Below, one piece after another: positions 44,068 through 55,106 of a stretch of 64,000 nucleotides of DNA (its first letter is position 1; every line of letters starts with the position of its first letter). The notes under the pieces were generated by a model. The model made no database searches, was not told the DNA's origin, and saw only the letters and a program-made list of their open reading frames with translations. The stretch is taken from contig NZ_LMUE01000002.1 in NCBI RefSeq assembly GCF_009766065.1, positions 680,514 to 744,513 of the forward strand, written 5' to 3'. The DNA is from Dyella sp. S184 (GTDB taxonomy: Bacteria; Pseudomonadota; Gammaproteobacteria; Xanthomonadales; Rhodanobacteraceae). The translations under genes were made by a program, and so were the position numbers.

Positions 44068-44976
44068 ATGTCCAACCACCCTGCGGCAAGCACGCCGCAT
44101 CGCCTTAGCGATCCTCGCGTACTGATTCCGCTGGCGCTGTTCGCGCTGTACGTGATCTGGGGCTCGACCTATCTGGGCATCCGCTACGCACTGGAAAGCT
44201 ATCCGCCATTCCTGCTCGCCGGCGTGCGTTTCCTGTGCGCCGGCGTGGCGTTGTACGGCTTCCTGCGGCTGCGCGGGATGGCGCCGCCGACACGGCTGCA
44301 ATGGCGCAATGCGGCGTTCAGCGGCCTGCTGCTGCTCGGCTTCGGCAACGGCCTGGTCTGTTTTGCCGAAGAGCGGGTGAGCTCCGGAATCGCCGCCGTG
44401 GCGGTGGCCAGCATGCCGCTGTTCGCCGCGTTGTTCTCCGGCATGTATGGCGAGTGGCCGAACCGGCGCGAGAGCGTCGGCCTGGCGATCGGCTTCGCCG
44501 GCGTGATCGTGCTGAACCTCGGCAGCAGCCTGTCCGGTTCACGGTTTGGCGCGATGGCCCTGCTGGTGGCCGCGATGTGCTGGGCGTTTGGCTCGGCCTG
44601 GAGCCGTCGCCGGGAAATGCCGCCGGGGCCGATGAACACCGCCGCGCAGATGCTCTGCGCCAGCGTCGCCCTGTTGATCTTCGGCATTGCCAGCGGCGAG
44701 CACCTGCCCGCGCATCCAGCCACACGCGCAACCCTGGCGGTGGTCTATCTGGCCGTGTTCGGCTCACTCATCGCATTCAGCGCGTATCTGTATGCACTGA
44801 AGCATGCGCGACCGGCGCTGGCCACCAGCTACGCCTACGTGAACCCGCCGGTGGCCGTGCTGTTCGGCGTGTTGCTGGCTGGTGAGCACGTCGGCCCGTA
44901 TGACCTCGCCGGCATGGCGATCATCCTGCTTGGTGTGCTGGTGATCACCCTGGCAAAACAGAAACGGGCGCACTGA
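44068..44976 (+). CDS. EamA-family drug/metabolite exporter (YedA type)
   Basis: Ten-helix DMT-superfamily transporter made of two EamA repeats. The first starts 'FALYVIWGSTYLGIRYALES' and contains 'GVRFLCAGVALY'; the second starts near 'FGAMALLVAAMCWAFGSAWSRR' and ends 'PALATSYAYVNPPVAVLFG'. These segments match E. coli YedA. 302 residues. Exported compound unknown. Convergent with nadE. Confidence 0.88.
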   Translation: MSNHPAASTPHRLSDPRVLIPLALFALYVIWGSTYLGIRYALESYPPFLLAGVRFLCAGVALYGFLRLRGMAPPTRLQWRNAAFSGLLLLGFGNGLVCFAEERVSSGIAAVAVASMPLFAALFSGMYGEWPNRRESVGLAIGFAGVIVLNLGSSLSGSRFGAMALLVAAMCWAFGSAWSRRREMPPGPMNTAAQMLCASVALLIFGIASGEHLPAHPATRATLAVVYLAVFGSLIAFSAYLYALKHARPALATSYAYVNPPVAVLFGVLLAGEHVGPYDLAGMAIILLGVLVITLAKQKRAH

Positions 44977-44990
44977 CGTCGCCCGTTCCT
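44963..44990. terminator. Hairpin at the eamA/nadE convergence
   Basis: 8-bp stem (44963-44970 with 44980-44987) spanning the eamA stop codon, followed by CCTCGTTT. The 32-base gap holds nothing else. Confidence 0.6.
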
Positions 44991-45008
44991 CGTTTCACGA
45001 AGATTGTC

Positions 45009-46640
45009 TCAGCGCCAGCCGGACGTGATCGGGTAACGCCGCTCGCGACCGAACGCACGCGTGGTCACGCGCGGCCCCGGCGCCGATTGCCGGCGCTTGA
45101 ACTCGTTCAGCAGCACCAGCCGCACCACCCGCCGCACGGTGTCGGCATGGAAACCCTGCGCGGTGATCTCTGCCTGCGACTGCTCGCCTTCGATGAAGCG
45201 CGCGAGGATTGCGTCCAGTTCGTCGTATGGTGGCAGCGAATCCTGGTCGGTCTGGTTGTCGCGCAGCTCGGCGGACGGTGGACGCTCGATCACCGCAGCG
45301 GGAATCATGTCGCCCTCGCCGGCACGCGCAGCTTGCGCATTGCGCCAGCGCGACAGCTTGTACACCACGGTCTTGTAGACGTCCTTCAACGGTGCGTAGG
45401 CACCACACATGTCGCCGTACAGCGTGGCATAACCCACCGCCATCTCGCTCTTGTTGCCGGTCGCCAGCAACAGGCGGCCGTGCTTGTTGCTGAGCGCCAT
45501 CAACATCACGCCGCGGGTGCGCGACTGCAGATTTTCTTCGGTGGTATCGGCGGCCTTTCCGGCAAATGCGGGAGTCAACGCGTCGACGAACGACTCGTAG
45601 GTCGCCTCGATCGAGATCACGTGGTAATCCACGCCGAGCTTTTCGGCCTGCGCGCGCGCACCATCCAGCGACAGCTGCGAGGTATAGCGCGTGGGCATCA
45701 TCACTGCGGTGACGCGCTCGGCGCCCAGTGCATCGACTGCCAGCGCGAGCGTCAGCGCCGAGTCGATGCCACCGGACAAACCAAGCAGCACGCCGCCGAA
45801 GCCATTCTTGTCGATGTAGTCGCGGGTGCCACGCACCAAGGCCGCGTACAGCGTCGCCTCGATGCATGCATCCGCAGACACTGGCCAGTCCTCGGCGCGC
45901 AAGGTTCGCGTCACCGGGTCAAATTCAGCCCATAGCAGCGCATCGACGAAAGCCGGTGCGCGCGCGGCGATCGAACCGTCGCCGTTGACCAGCAGCGAAG
46001 CACCGTCGTAGACCACCTCGTCCTGCCCGCCGATCAGGTTGAGATAGACGATCGCGCAACCGGTTTCACGCGCACGCGCGACCAGCACAGCTTCACGCTC
46101 AGCCTGCTTGGCGTCGTCCCACGGCGAGGCGTTGATCACCACGATCAGCTCGGCGCCGGCTTTCACGGCCTGCTCTGCCGGTTCGGGGCGCCAGATATCC
46201 TCGCAGATCAATAGCCCGATGCAGACGCCGTCGATCACCGTGGTGACCGTCGCATGACCCGGGCGGAAATAGCGCTTGTCATCGAATACGCCGTAATTGG
46301 GCAACGCCTGCTTGTGCGCGGTGACCTCGACCCGGCCGCCGCGCAACAGGCTGGCGGCGTTGTACACCTCGCCCTCGCTGTGCGGATGGCCGACCAGTGC
46401 CGCAACGCCATTGGTCGCAGCCGCCAGTGCATTCAGTTCGCTGTCGCAGGCAGCCAGAAAACTCGGGCGCAGCAGCAGATCCTCTGGCGGATAACCGCTC
46501 AGGGTCAGCTCCGGAAACACCACGAGCGTGGCGCCACCGCTGCACGCCTGCGCGATCAGGTCACCCACCTTCGCGGCATTCGCCGCTACCGCACCCACCG
46601 GAAAATCGTGTTGGGCCAGCGCCAGCCGCAGCCTTGCCAT
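45009..46640 (-). CDS. nadE: Glutamine-dependent NAD+ synthetase NadE
   Basis: Amidates nicotinic acid adenine dinucleotide to NAD+. N-terminal nitrilase-type glutaminase with triad Glu44 ('FPELTLSGYP'), Lys110 ('HKQALPNYG') and Cys146 ('LLICEDIW'); C-terminal synthetase with the PP-loop 'GLSGGIDSALTLALAVDALG' and 'TRGVMLMALSNKHGRLLLATGNKSEMAVGY' read in segments. 543 residues. ATG at 46640 with GGAG upstream. Confidence 0.97.
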   Translation of the reverse strand: MARLRLALAQHDFPVGAVAANAAKVGDLIAQACSGGATLVVFPELTLSGYPPEDLLLRPSFLAACDSELNALAAATNGVAALVGHPHSEGEVYNAASLLRGGRVEVTAHKQALPNYGVFDDKRYFRPGHATVTTVIDGVCIGLLICEDIWRPEPAEQAVKAGAELIVVINASPWDDAKQAEREAVLVARARETGCAIVYLNLIGGQDEVVYDGASLLVNGDGSIAARAPAFVDALLWAEFDPVTRTLRAEDWPVSADACIEATLYAALVRGTRDYIDKNGFGGVLLGLSGGIDSALTLALAVDALGAERVTAVMMPTRYTSQLSLDGARAQAEKLGVDYHVISIEATYESFVDALTPAFAGKAADTTEENLQSRTRGVMLMALSNKHGRLLLATGNKSEMAVGYATLYGDMCGAYAPLKDVYKTVVYKLSRWRNAQAARAGEGDMIPAAVIERPPSAELRDNQTDQDSLPPYDELDAILARFIEGEQSQAEITAQGFHADTVRRVVRLVLLNEFKRRQSAPGPRVTTRAFGRERRYPITSGWR

Positions 46641-46658
46641 GGTCCTGCTCCAGAAATG

Positions 46659-46693
46659 ACGAAGGCCGCAACCCTGAGAGTCGCGGCCTTCGT
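46659..46693 (-). terminator. Terminator of sucCD
   Basis: 11-bp perfect stem (46659-46669 with 46683-46693) downstream of sucD on the minus strand. It lies in the 75-base gap before nadE, so nadE needs its own promoter or read-through. Confidence 0.75.
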
Positions 46694-46715
46694 ATTTTAG
46701 CGCGCCAGCGCCGAC

Positions 46716-47588
46716 TTACTTCATCAGCTTCGCGAGTGCCTTGCCCAGATCGGCCGGTGATTTCACCGTGGTGACGCCAGCCTTCTCCAGTGCGGCGAAC
46801 TTGGCTTCCGCCGTGCCCTTGCCGCCGGAGATGATCGCGCCGGCGTGGCCCATGCGCTTGCCCGGAGGTGCCGAGGCACCGGCGATGAATGACACCACCG
46901 GCTTGGTCACATACTCGGCGATGAACTCAGCCGCGTCTTCCTCGGCCGAGCCACCGATCTCACCGACCATGATGATGCCCTGGGTCTGTGCATCGTCCTG
47001 GAACAGTTTCAGGCAGTCGATGAAGTTCAGGCCGTTGATCGGGTCACCGCCGATGCCGATGACCGTGCTCTGGCCCAGGCCTTCATTGGTGGTCTGGAAC
47101 ACCGCTTCATAGGTCAGCGTGCCGGAGCGCGAGACGATGCCGACCTTGCCCGGCATGTGGATGTGACCCGGCATGATGCCGATCTTGCACTCGCCCGGAG
47201 TGATGATGCCGGGGCAGTTCGGCCCGATCAGCACGATCTCCGGATGCTGCTGCAGCACGTTCTTGACGCGCAGCATGTCGAGCACCGGGATGCCTTCGGT
47301 GATCGCCACGATGACCTTGATGCCGGCGTCGATCGCCTCCAGGATCGAGTCGGCCGCGAACGGCGGCGGCACGAAGATCACCGACGCGTCGGCGCCGGTC
47401 TCGAGAACCGCTTCATCCATCGAATTGAAGACCGGCAGACCGATGTGCTCGGAACCGCCCTTGCCCGGGGTCACGCCACCGACGATCTTGGTGCCGTAGT
47501 CGAGGCACTGCTGTGCGTGGAAGGTACCCTGCTGGCCGGTGAAGCCCTGCACCAGCACCTTGGTGTTTTTATTGACGAGAACGCTCAT
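46716..47588 (-). CDS. sucD: Succinyl-CoA synthetase alpha subunit SucD
   Basis: TCA-cycle enzyme subunit that carries the phosphohistidine. CoA-binding N-domain '[35 protein letters not shown]'-type pattern is visible in parts; '[20 protein letters not shown]', '[10 protein letters not shown]', and the active-site His in '[10 protein letters not shown]'. 290 residues. Starts 12 bases after sucC. Confidence 0.98.
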   Translation of the reverse strand: MSVLVNKNTKVLVQGFTGQQGTFHAQQCLDYGTKIVGGVTPGKGGSEHIGLPVFNSMDEAVLETGADASVIFVPPPFAADSILEAIDAGIKVIVAITEGIPVLDMLRVKNVLQQHPEIVLIGPNCPGIITPGECKIGIMPGHIHMPGKVGIVSRSGTLTYEAVFQTTNEGLGQSTVIGIGGDPINGLNFIDCLKLFQDDAQTQGIIMVGEIGGSAEEDAAEFIAEYVTKPVVSFIAGASAPPGKRMGHAGAIISGGKGTAEAKFAALEKAGVTTVKSPADLGKALAKLMK

Positions 47589-47599
47589 TCGATTGCTCC

Positions 47600-48763
<1,164 letters not shown>

Positions 48764-49012
48764 TCGATACCTCGAGCGAACGGAAAAACATGGCGGCCGC
48801 ACGCTTGAACACAACGTGGGTCAGGAAGGTCGGACGGCGGAGTGATGCGCTGCCGAAGGCAGTGCGCATGCCCTGCGAACCAGTAAAACCGCGTAATACG
48901 GCCGCCTATTTTCGCGGAAGCGGGCGGCAATGGAAAGGGCGACGTGTCCAACCCGCTCCGCAGACCGGTTCCAGGCGCCCTGACACACCATTCCAATGCC
49001 GATCAGCCCGTC

Positions 49013-49018
49013 TATACT
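49013..49018 (+). promoter_or_regulatory. -10 element of pilS
   Basis: TATACT, a 5/6 match, would start transcription near 49025. It supports the GTG start at 49049 and rules out the GTG-less upstream ATG at 48944. The -35 region is weak. The rest of the 285-base gap between sucC and pilS shows no gene. Confidence 0.5.
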
Positions 49019-49048
49019 CGCTCGGAACCGCCATGGAGTGCCCGCCAC

Positions 49049-50695
49049 GTGTCCAGCGCGCCACCCTTCACCGCTACCCGCGCGGGTACCGCGACGATTC
49101 GCCATGAGCTGACCTTCCTCAACACATTCAGGCTGGTGCAGGCGCTGGTCTATTCAGCCCTGGCCTTCAGCCCGGGCTGGATGGGCTGGCCCGAACTGGC
49201 AACTCCCGTGCTTGCCCGGGGCGTAGCCGCCGGCTACCTGGTGTTTGCACTGGTCGCGCTGCTGTTCAACCGGCGCAGCATGGTCTACGTCAACATGGCC
49301 GTGTCGGTGACCTTGACGGTAGACATCATCGCCGCCGTGCTGGCGATTGCCGCCATGCACGATGCGCGCATCGGCATCACGATGATGCTGGCGGTGAACC
49401 TGAGCGCCGGCGCGCTGATCCTGCCGTTGCGGCTGTCCAGTTTCTTCGCCGCGCTGGCAACGCTGGGCATTCTTGGCCATACCTTCTTTGGCACCCCAAA
49501 CAATTCCGGCGATCGCGACTTGCTGGAAGCGGCACTGTTCGGACTGGCCTATTTCGCCAGCACCACGCTGTGCCATGTGCTGGGACGGCAGCTGCGTGCC
49601 ACCGAGGCATTGGCCGAGCAGCGCAGCACCGACCTGGCCAACCTGTCGCAGATCAACGAGCTGATCATCCGCCGTATGAAGACCGGCGTGCTTCTGGTGG
49701 ACGATGCCAACCGCATCCACCAGATCAATGAATCCGCGTGGATGCTGCTGGGCAACCCGGGCGCCGACCAACGCGACCTGGGTCAACTGGCACCGGAACT
49801 GTCGCGCCGGCTGTACCACTGGATGACTTCCGGAAAACTGGACGAGACCGCCACCCAGCTCGCCGATGGCGTACCCGAGGTAGTGCCGCGCTTCACCCGG
49901 CTGGCACCGAACGACGACTCGCACGTGCTGATCTTCCTCGACGATACCTCGCTGCTGTCGCGCCGGGCGGAAGAACTCACGCTGAGCTCGCTGGGGCGGT
50001 TGTCCGCCTCGATCGCCCACGAGATCCGCAATCCGCTGGCGGCGATCCGCTACTCGGCGCAATTGCTGGCCGAATCGCAAAGCATGGATGCCACCGACCA
50101 GCGCATGGTCGAGATCATCAACAACCACTGCATCCGCCTCAACGAAATCATCGAGAACATCCTGCAGCTGTCCCGGCGCGAACGCTCGCGACCAGAGACG
50201 CTGGATCTCGGTCACTGGGCGCAGGCCTTCGTCGAGGAATACAGCCAGGGCAACGACCTGGGCATCGACTCACTGCGGGCAATCGCCAGCAGCGGCGCCC
50301 CAGTGGCAGCTGTGGCCGATCCACAGCAACTGCAGCAGGTACTGTGGAACCTGGTGCAGAACGCACTGCGCTACGGCCGGCTGCCGGGTGAACCGGCGCG
50401 GGTGATGGTAGTGACCCGTCAAGGCGAACACGGCGTGCCGATCCTGGAAGTGATCGATCGCGGCCCCGGCATCGCGCCGAAGGTGGCCGCGCAGATCTTC
50501 GAACCGTTCTACACCACCCACGAATACGGCACCGGACTGGGCCTGTACCTGGCGCGGCAGATGAGCGAAGCCAATCAGGCAGCGCTGGAGTATGTCCGCG
50601 TGGCGGGCGGTGGCAGCTGCTTCCGACTGGTACTGACGCCACCGGCGCGCAGTCCCGCTGAGGCGACCGAACCCGCCCAGATTGCCACGCGTTGA
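49049..50695 (+). CDS. pilS: Sensor histidine kinase PilS
   Basis: Membrane sensor that with PilR controls type IV pilin transcription. Six membrane segments fill about the first 175 residues, followed by a PAS domain ('MKTGVLLVDDANRIHQINESAWMLLG' region) and a kinase core: His324 in 'SIAHEIRNPLAAIRYS', N box 'LVQNALRYG', 'DRGPGIAPKVAAQIFEPFYTT' and 'GTGLGLYLA'. GTG at 49049 gives 548 residues. The sucCD-pilS arrangement is typical of Xanthomonadales, but pilR does not follow. Confidence 0.88.
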   Translation: MSSAPPFTATRAGTATIRHELTFLNTFRLVQALVYSALAFSPGWMGWPELATPVLARGVAAGYLVFALVALLFNRRSMVYVNMAVSVTLTVDIIAAVLAIAAMHDARIGITMMLAVNLSAGALILPLRLSSFFAALATLGILGHTFFGTPNNSGDRDLLEAALFGLAYFASTTLCHVLGRQLRATEALAEQRSTDLANLSQINELIIRRMKTGVLLVDDANRIHQINESAWMLLGNPGADQRDLGQLAPELSRRLYHWMTSGKLDETATQLADGVPEVVPRFTRLAPNDDSHVLIFLDDTSLLSRRAEELTLSSLGRLSASIAHEIRNPLAAIRYSAQLLAESQSMDATDQRMVEIINNHCIRLNEIIENILQLSRRERSRPETLDLGHWAQAFVEEYSQGNDLGIDSLRAIASSGAPVAAVADPQQLQQVLWNLVQNALRYGRLPGEPARVMVVTRQGEHGVPILEVIDRGPGIAPKVAAQIFEPFYTTHEYGTGLGLYLARQMSEANQAALEYVRVAGGGSCFRLVLTPPARSPAEATEPAQIATR

Positions 50696-50752
50696 CGTCT
50701 CGGGCATGAACCGCTGCAACCTTGCCGGAGAGCCCCGAGGACAGGTCGCACG

Positions 50753-52930
50753 ATGAAGCCCGTTGCATGGATCTGCGTGTCGCTCGGCCTGATCTTTACG
50801 CAGCACGTTGCCGCCGATAATGCGTCCACACCGATCCTGATCGGGAATGCGGACAATCAGATCACGCTGCAATCCGCGGCGTCTGTCCCGCAGGTGCTGC
50901 GCCTGACCGGCACCGACGGTGCAATCTGGCAAGGCATGGATGCCGAAACCTTTATCGCCAGCGCGACGGTTGATGGCGTGGCGGTTCCGCTGCACTGGCG
51001 ATTCGACCCTGATGCCAGTCGTATCCGCAACGATTCCGCCAGCCTCGCCTATGGAGATCGGTCTACCGGCTTGCGGCTTTATTGGGAATGGCGCGCAGCA
51101 GCGCGGCATGGTCCGATCGAGCACGTGATCCGTATCGAAAACCCCGGCACGCACGAGGTCTGGATCCCGTTGCAGGACAGCTTTCGCTTTGCATGGAAGA
51201 TCGCTGCGAACCAGCCGCTGGAGCAACTGTGGATCGACAAGGGCGCTGGCGAAGCGCCGCCCGTCGGGACACATCTCGTGCCGATCACCGAGGGTTATCA
51301 CTGGCATGGCGCATCGAGTACGTACGCGCATCCGCCTGCGGGCGAGCCGCGCGAAATCATCCCGTACTTCCTGGTCCGCGATGCGAGCTCCACGAATCGT
51401 GGATGGTATGTCGGAGTGGAATTCAGCGGTCGCATCGCGATGGAGCTGAAACGGCACGGCGATGTGCTTGAAGGCGTGGCGGGCCTCAATCCCGAACCTG
51501 GCCCTTTTCGCACACGCCTGGCACCCGGTGAAACCTTCAGCACGCCGACCATGTTCGTCGGCACCAGCAATGGCGACGTGGACGATACCGGCAACACGCT
51601 GCGGCGCTGGGTGCGCGAGGTATTGAACGATCCCGCCACCTTACGCGATCGCGCCTATCCGACGGTGACCATCAACAGCTGGGGCAGCGCGATGGCGATT
51701 ACCGACGTACAGGCCCGGCACATGATCGACGATGCAAGCAGCCTGGGTTTCGAGATGTTTCACCTCGATGCCGGCTGGTTTCGCGCGGTCGGCGACTGGT
51801 ATCCGGATCCGCGGAAATTTCCGCACGGCGTTGCGGCGATTTCAGACTATGCACACAGCCGCGGCCTGAAGTTCGGCCTCTGGGTCGATTGGGCGCAGGC
51901 GGGCACGAGCACGCAGCATGGCGCACTCAGCGTCGCCGATCCACGTGTACGCGACTGGCTGACCACCGATCCGCCAGCGGGCTGGAAACCTGCGGAGTTC
52001 AAGGGCATCACCATCGACCTGGGAGTACCTGCTGCACAAGCCTGGGCGACGCACGAGGTCAATCGCATCGTGCGCGACTATCACGTCGATGTGCTTGAGC
52101 ACGATGGTTACGTCGTCGCCCAGGGCTGCGCGCGCAGCGATCATCCGCACGCGCCAACCGATCCCACCAGGACCCGGCGCTACAGCGACGATGATTTCCT
52201 CTGGGTCGACGGTTCCAATTCGACCGATGTCAGCCTGCACGCCACGCGTGCGTACTACGAGATTCAGACGAGTCTGCGATTTGCGCACCCGGGCCTGATG
52301 CTCGAAATCTGCAATGACGGCGGCCGCATGGTCGACTTCGGTAGCGCCGCGCACGGCGATTACTTTTCCATGGTGGATTCCTACGACCCGCTATCCAACC
52401 GGCAGGCTTTCTACGATGCCAGCCATGTATTGCCCCCGGCGATGCTCGAGGCCTATGTGAAGGCATGGCCGACGCCGCACATCGAGAATTTCCGCTACAT
52501 GCTGCGTAGCGGGATGATGGGCTGGCTTACGGTGATGATCGACAGCAACAGCTGGAGTCCGCAGCAGCATGCCGCCGCGGCCAGGGAGATCGCGTTCTAC
52601 AAGTCGACCCTGCGCCCGCTGATCCGCGACGCCGACCTGTATCACGTGGGACCGCGGCCGGACGGCAAGGGCTGGGATGGACTGGAATATTTCGATGCCA
52701 GCCACGACCGGGGCGTGCTCTACGCATTCCATGGCAGCGCGGCCACACCGGGCGAATTCCGCTTCAACTTGCGCGGCTTGCACAGCGACCGCAGGTATCG
52801 GCTGCATTTCAGGGATCACTCCTCACCCGACCGCGAAGCCGACGGGCGCGAGTTGATGCAGTCCGGCGTTGCCGTGGCCCTGCCGATGGCGGATTCGTCC
52901 GAACTGGTGACGATCGAGGCGTTGCGATGA
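50753..52930 (+). CDS. Exported GH36-like alpha-glycosidase
   Basis: Secreted or periplasmic hydrolase of clan GH-D. Signal peptide about residues 1-20 ('ICVSLGLIFTQHVAA'). An N-terminal beta-sandwich runs to about residue 300; the barrel starts near 'PTVTINSWG' and contains 'FHLDAGWF', 'GLWVDW', the nucleophile strand with Asp451 ('VDVLEHDGY', replacing the usual K-W-D), 'LEICNDGGRMVD' (the C..GG.R.D motif) and 'MVDSYDPLSNRQ' with the likely acid/base Asp542. 725 residues. The departure from the canonical nucleophile motif means alpha-galactosidase activity should not be assumed. Starts 57 bases after pilS; its stop overlaps the GH125 start (ATGA). Confidence 0.8.
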   Translation: MKPVAWICVSLGLIFTQHVAADNASTPILIGNADNQITLQSAASVPQVLRLTGTDGAIWQGMDAETFIASATVDGVAVPLHWRFDPDASRIRNDSASLAYGDRSTGLRLYWEWRAAARHGPIEHVIRIENPGTHEVWIPLQDSFRFAWKIAANQPLEQLWIDKGAGEAPPVGTHLVPITEGYHWHGASSTYAHPPAGEPREIIPYFLVRDASSTNRGWYVGVEFSGRIAMELKRHGDVLEGVAGLNPEPGPFRTRLAPGETFSTPTMFVGTSNGDVDDTGNTLRRWVREVLNDPATLRDRAYPTVTINSWGSAMAITDVQARHMIDDASSLGFEMFHLDAGWFRAVGDWYPDPRKFPHGVAAISDYAHSRGLKFGLWVDWAQAGTSTQHGALSVADPRVRDWLTTDPPAGWKPAEFKGITIDLGVPAAQAWATHEVNRIVRDYHVDVLEHDGYVVAQGCARSDHPHAPTDPTRTRRYSDDDFLWVDGSNSTDVSLHATRAYYEIQTSLRFAHPGLMLEICNDGGRMVDFGSAAHGDYFSMVDSYDPLSNRQAFYDASHVLPPAMLEAYVKAWPTPHIENFRYMLRSGMMGWLTVMIDSNSWSPQQHAAAAREIAFYKSTLRPLIRDADLYHVGPRPDGKGWDGLEYFDASHDRGVLYAFHGSAATPGEFRFNLRGLHSDRRYRLHFRDHSSPDREADGRELMQSGVAVALPMADSSELVTIEALR

Positions 52931-54300
52931 TCATCGGGCATCGCCTAGCGCTGGTCCTGGCGTGCGCCTGCGCCGCGTATGTGCCGCGGCAAGCCGTCGC
53001 GACACAGGTCGAAACGAGCGCCTCTGCGGTGCAGCAGCGCCAGTCCGGCAAGCTGGTGGTTCAGCCCGCGGTGATCGTCGCAGCGGCGGCCGTGTACCAG
53101 AGTCCGAACCCGGCCTTGCAGGCGATGGTGCGGTCGGCCCTGCTCAACACCGGCACCCAGATTGTGGCGGCGGATGACGGCACCGCCTACGTGAGGACCG
53201 GCGATATCCCCGCCGAATGGCTGCGCGACTCCAGCGTCCAGGTCGAGGCAACCTATCTGGACTACGCCCACGATCCGCAGATCCGTGCGCTGTTCAAGGC
53301 CGTGATCCAGCGTCAGGCCAAATATCTGATCGTCGATCCGTATGCGAACGCGTTCAAGCAGGACTACACGGTGTGGGAACGCAAGTTCGAACTCGACTCG
53401 CTGTGCTATCCGATCCTGCTTGCATGGAAGTACTACCGGGTGACCGGCGATGCATCGGTGTTCACTCCCGAGGTCAAAAAGGCCTTTCTGCGCGTGCTCG
53501 ACGTCATGAAGATCGAGCAGCATCACCGACATCGAAGCGGCTACCGCTTCAAGTCCGATACCGAGGAGGCGGGCGTCAATCCGGTGGCCTATACCGGCAT
53601 GATCTGGACCGGCTTTCGTCCCTCGGACGATCCCTGCATCTACAACTACATGATCCCCGACGAAATGATGGCGGTACAGGCCTTGTCGGCGCTGAAGGAT
53701 ATTGCCGCGGTCTATCACGATCCGGCGATGGCGACCCGCGCCGAGAAGCTGCGCCAGCAAGTGCATGCGGGCATCCAGAAATACGGCATCGTGCAGGGCC
53801 CTGACGGCAAGCCGATTTATGCCTATGAGGTCGACGGGCTCGATCACGCGAACCTGATGGACGATGCAAACATCCCGAACCTGCTGGCCGCGCCGTATTT
53901 CGGCTATGTCCGTATCGACGATCCGATCTACCAGAACACGCGGCATTTCGTACTTTCGCCCGCCAACCCGTTTTACTACTCGGGCCCGCTGGCCGCGGGA
54001 CTCGGCAGCCCGCACACGCCGCCGGGCATGATCTGGCCACTGGGGCTTCTCGCCGAAGGATTCACCACGAATGACCCAACCGAGCAACAACGCGTGCTGA
54101 CCATGCTGCTGGCCAGCGATCCGGGAGACCACCGGTTGCACGAATCCTTCGATCCTCACGATCCCACGAAATTCACCCGTGCGGATTTCGGCTGGCCCAA
54201 TGCGTTCTTCACCGAATACATCGCGAAGCTGCATGGAGCCGCAGCGCATCCGATACCGAGTACCGCAGGCCTGCACTTTGACGTGGGGCCTGCACGCTGA
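52927..54300 (+). CDS. Exported GH125 family glycosidase (exo-alpha-1,6-mannosidase type)
   Basis: GH125 enzymes are metal-independent exo-alpha-1,6-mannosidases. After a signal peptide (about 1-25) the (alpha/alpha)6 barrel shows 'TGDIPAEWLRDSSVQV' (90-105), 'GFRPSDDPCIYNYMIPDEM' (229-247), 'LMDDANIPNLLAAPYFGY' (310-327) and 'HESFDPHDPTKFTRADFGW' with a probable base Glu406. 457 residues. Whether this subgroup acts on mannose or another alpha-1,6-linked hexose is open. Translationally coupled to the GH36-like gene. Confidence 0.82.
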   Translation: MIIGHRLALVLACACAAYVPRQAVATQVETSASAVQQRQSGKLVVQPAVIVAAAAVYQSPNPALQAMVRSALLNTGTQIVAADDGTAYVRTGDIPAEWLRDSSVQVEATYLDYAHDPQIRALFKAVIQRQAKYLIVDPYANAFKQDYTVWERKFELDSLCYPILLAWKYYRVTGDASVFTPEVKKAFLRVLDVMKIEQHHRHRSGYRFKSDTEEAGVNPVAYTGMIWTGFRPSDDPCIYNYMIPDEMMAVQALSALKDIAAVYHDPAMATRAEKLRQQVHAGIQKYGIVQGPDGKPIYAYEVDGLDHANLMDDANIPNLLAAPYFGYVRIDDPIYQNTRHFVLSPANPFYYSGPLAAGLGSPHTPPGMIWPLGLLAEGFTTNDPTEQQRVLTMLLASDPGDHRLHESFDPHDPTKFTRADFGWPNAFFTEYIAKLHGAAAHPIPSTAGLHFDVGPAR

Positions 54301-54377
54301 CCGCGCAGGCAAATCTTGCGGGCCACGCGGACTCGCGCGCAGTATGGGAATCATCGGGCAAGACAGGAAATCGACGG

Positions 54378-55073
54378 ATGGCGGGCAATTCCAGCTTCAC
54401 CTTCAGGGGACCGCACAGCAGTAGTCAGACGGGTTTCGCGGTGACCTCCGGCGTGTCGGCCAGCCATTCGACGGTGCTGCCTCCCGTGGCGCCGGCACTG
54501 CGCTCGTTCGATCTCTTCCCGACCCGCATCTGGCAGGCGCAGATGCCCGCGCCGACAGCGCAGCTGCAGGAATGGGTAGCTGCCGTGCTGGCGCTGCGCG
54601 CTGCCAGCCCCCGACCGGCAGGGCGTACCAACCGCCAGGGCTGGAACAGCGAGGATATGGCGGTACTGGAGCAAGCCGTGTTTGCGCCGCTACGGCAAGC
54701 GATACTTTCGGGTTGCACCAGCGCGCTGGGCGAAATGGGCGTGCGCGATATCCCGTTCCAGCTCCAATCATGGATCAACATGCATGACCGCGGTGGCTTC
54801 AACTTTCTGCATGTGCACGAGGGTTGTTTGCTGTCGGGATGCTTCTACCTGAAAGTGCCTGCGGGTTCCGGCAAGCTGGTGTTTCGCGATCCGCGACCCG
54901 GGGTCATTCATGGCTACGTGAAAGGCGCGGTACCGAACGGCTACAGCGACATCCAGCTGACACCCGATGCCGGCTTGCTGGTGCTGTTCCCAAGCTGGAT
55001 GGAACACTTCGTGGAACCCCACGACAGCGATGAGCCGCGCATCTCGATCTCCTTCAATGCTGTGACGGCGTAG
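54378..55073 (+). CDS. Putative 2OG-Fe(II) oxygenase (TIGR02466-like)
   Basis: 231 residues with a double-stranded beta-helix at the C-terminus: 'NFLHVHEGCLLSGCFYLK' (His145/His147 as metal-ligand candidates), 'LVLFPSWMEHF' with a distal His210, and Arg221 for 2-oxoglutarate. The N-terminal 40 residues look disordered. Substrate unknown. Such genes often accompany TonB-receptor carbohydrate loci (from memory, not searched). Convergent with the TPR-oxygenase gene, 33 bases apart, with which it shares the C-terminal domain. Confidence 0.75.
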   Translation: MAGNSSFTFRGPHSSSQTGFAVTSGVSASHSTVLPPVAPALRSFDLFPTRIWQAQMPAPTAQLQEWVAAVLALRAASPRPAGRTNRQGWNSEDMAVLEQAVFAPLRQAILSGCTSALGEMGVRDIPFQLQSWINMHDRGGFNFLHVHEGCLLSGCFYLKVPAGSGKLVFRDPRPGVIHGYVKGAVPNGYSDIQLTPDAGLLVLFPSWMEHFVEPHDSDEPRISISFNAVTA

Positions 55074-55106
55074 ACCGGATACGCCGATCCACTTGGATGC
55101 ACCAAG

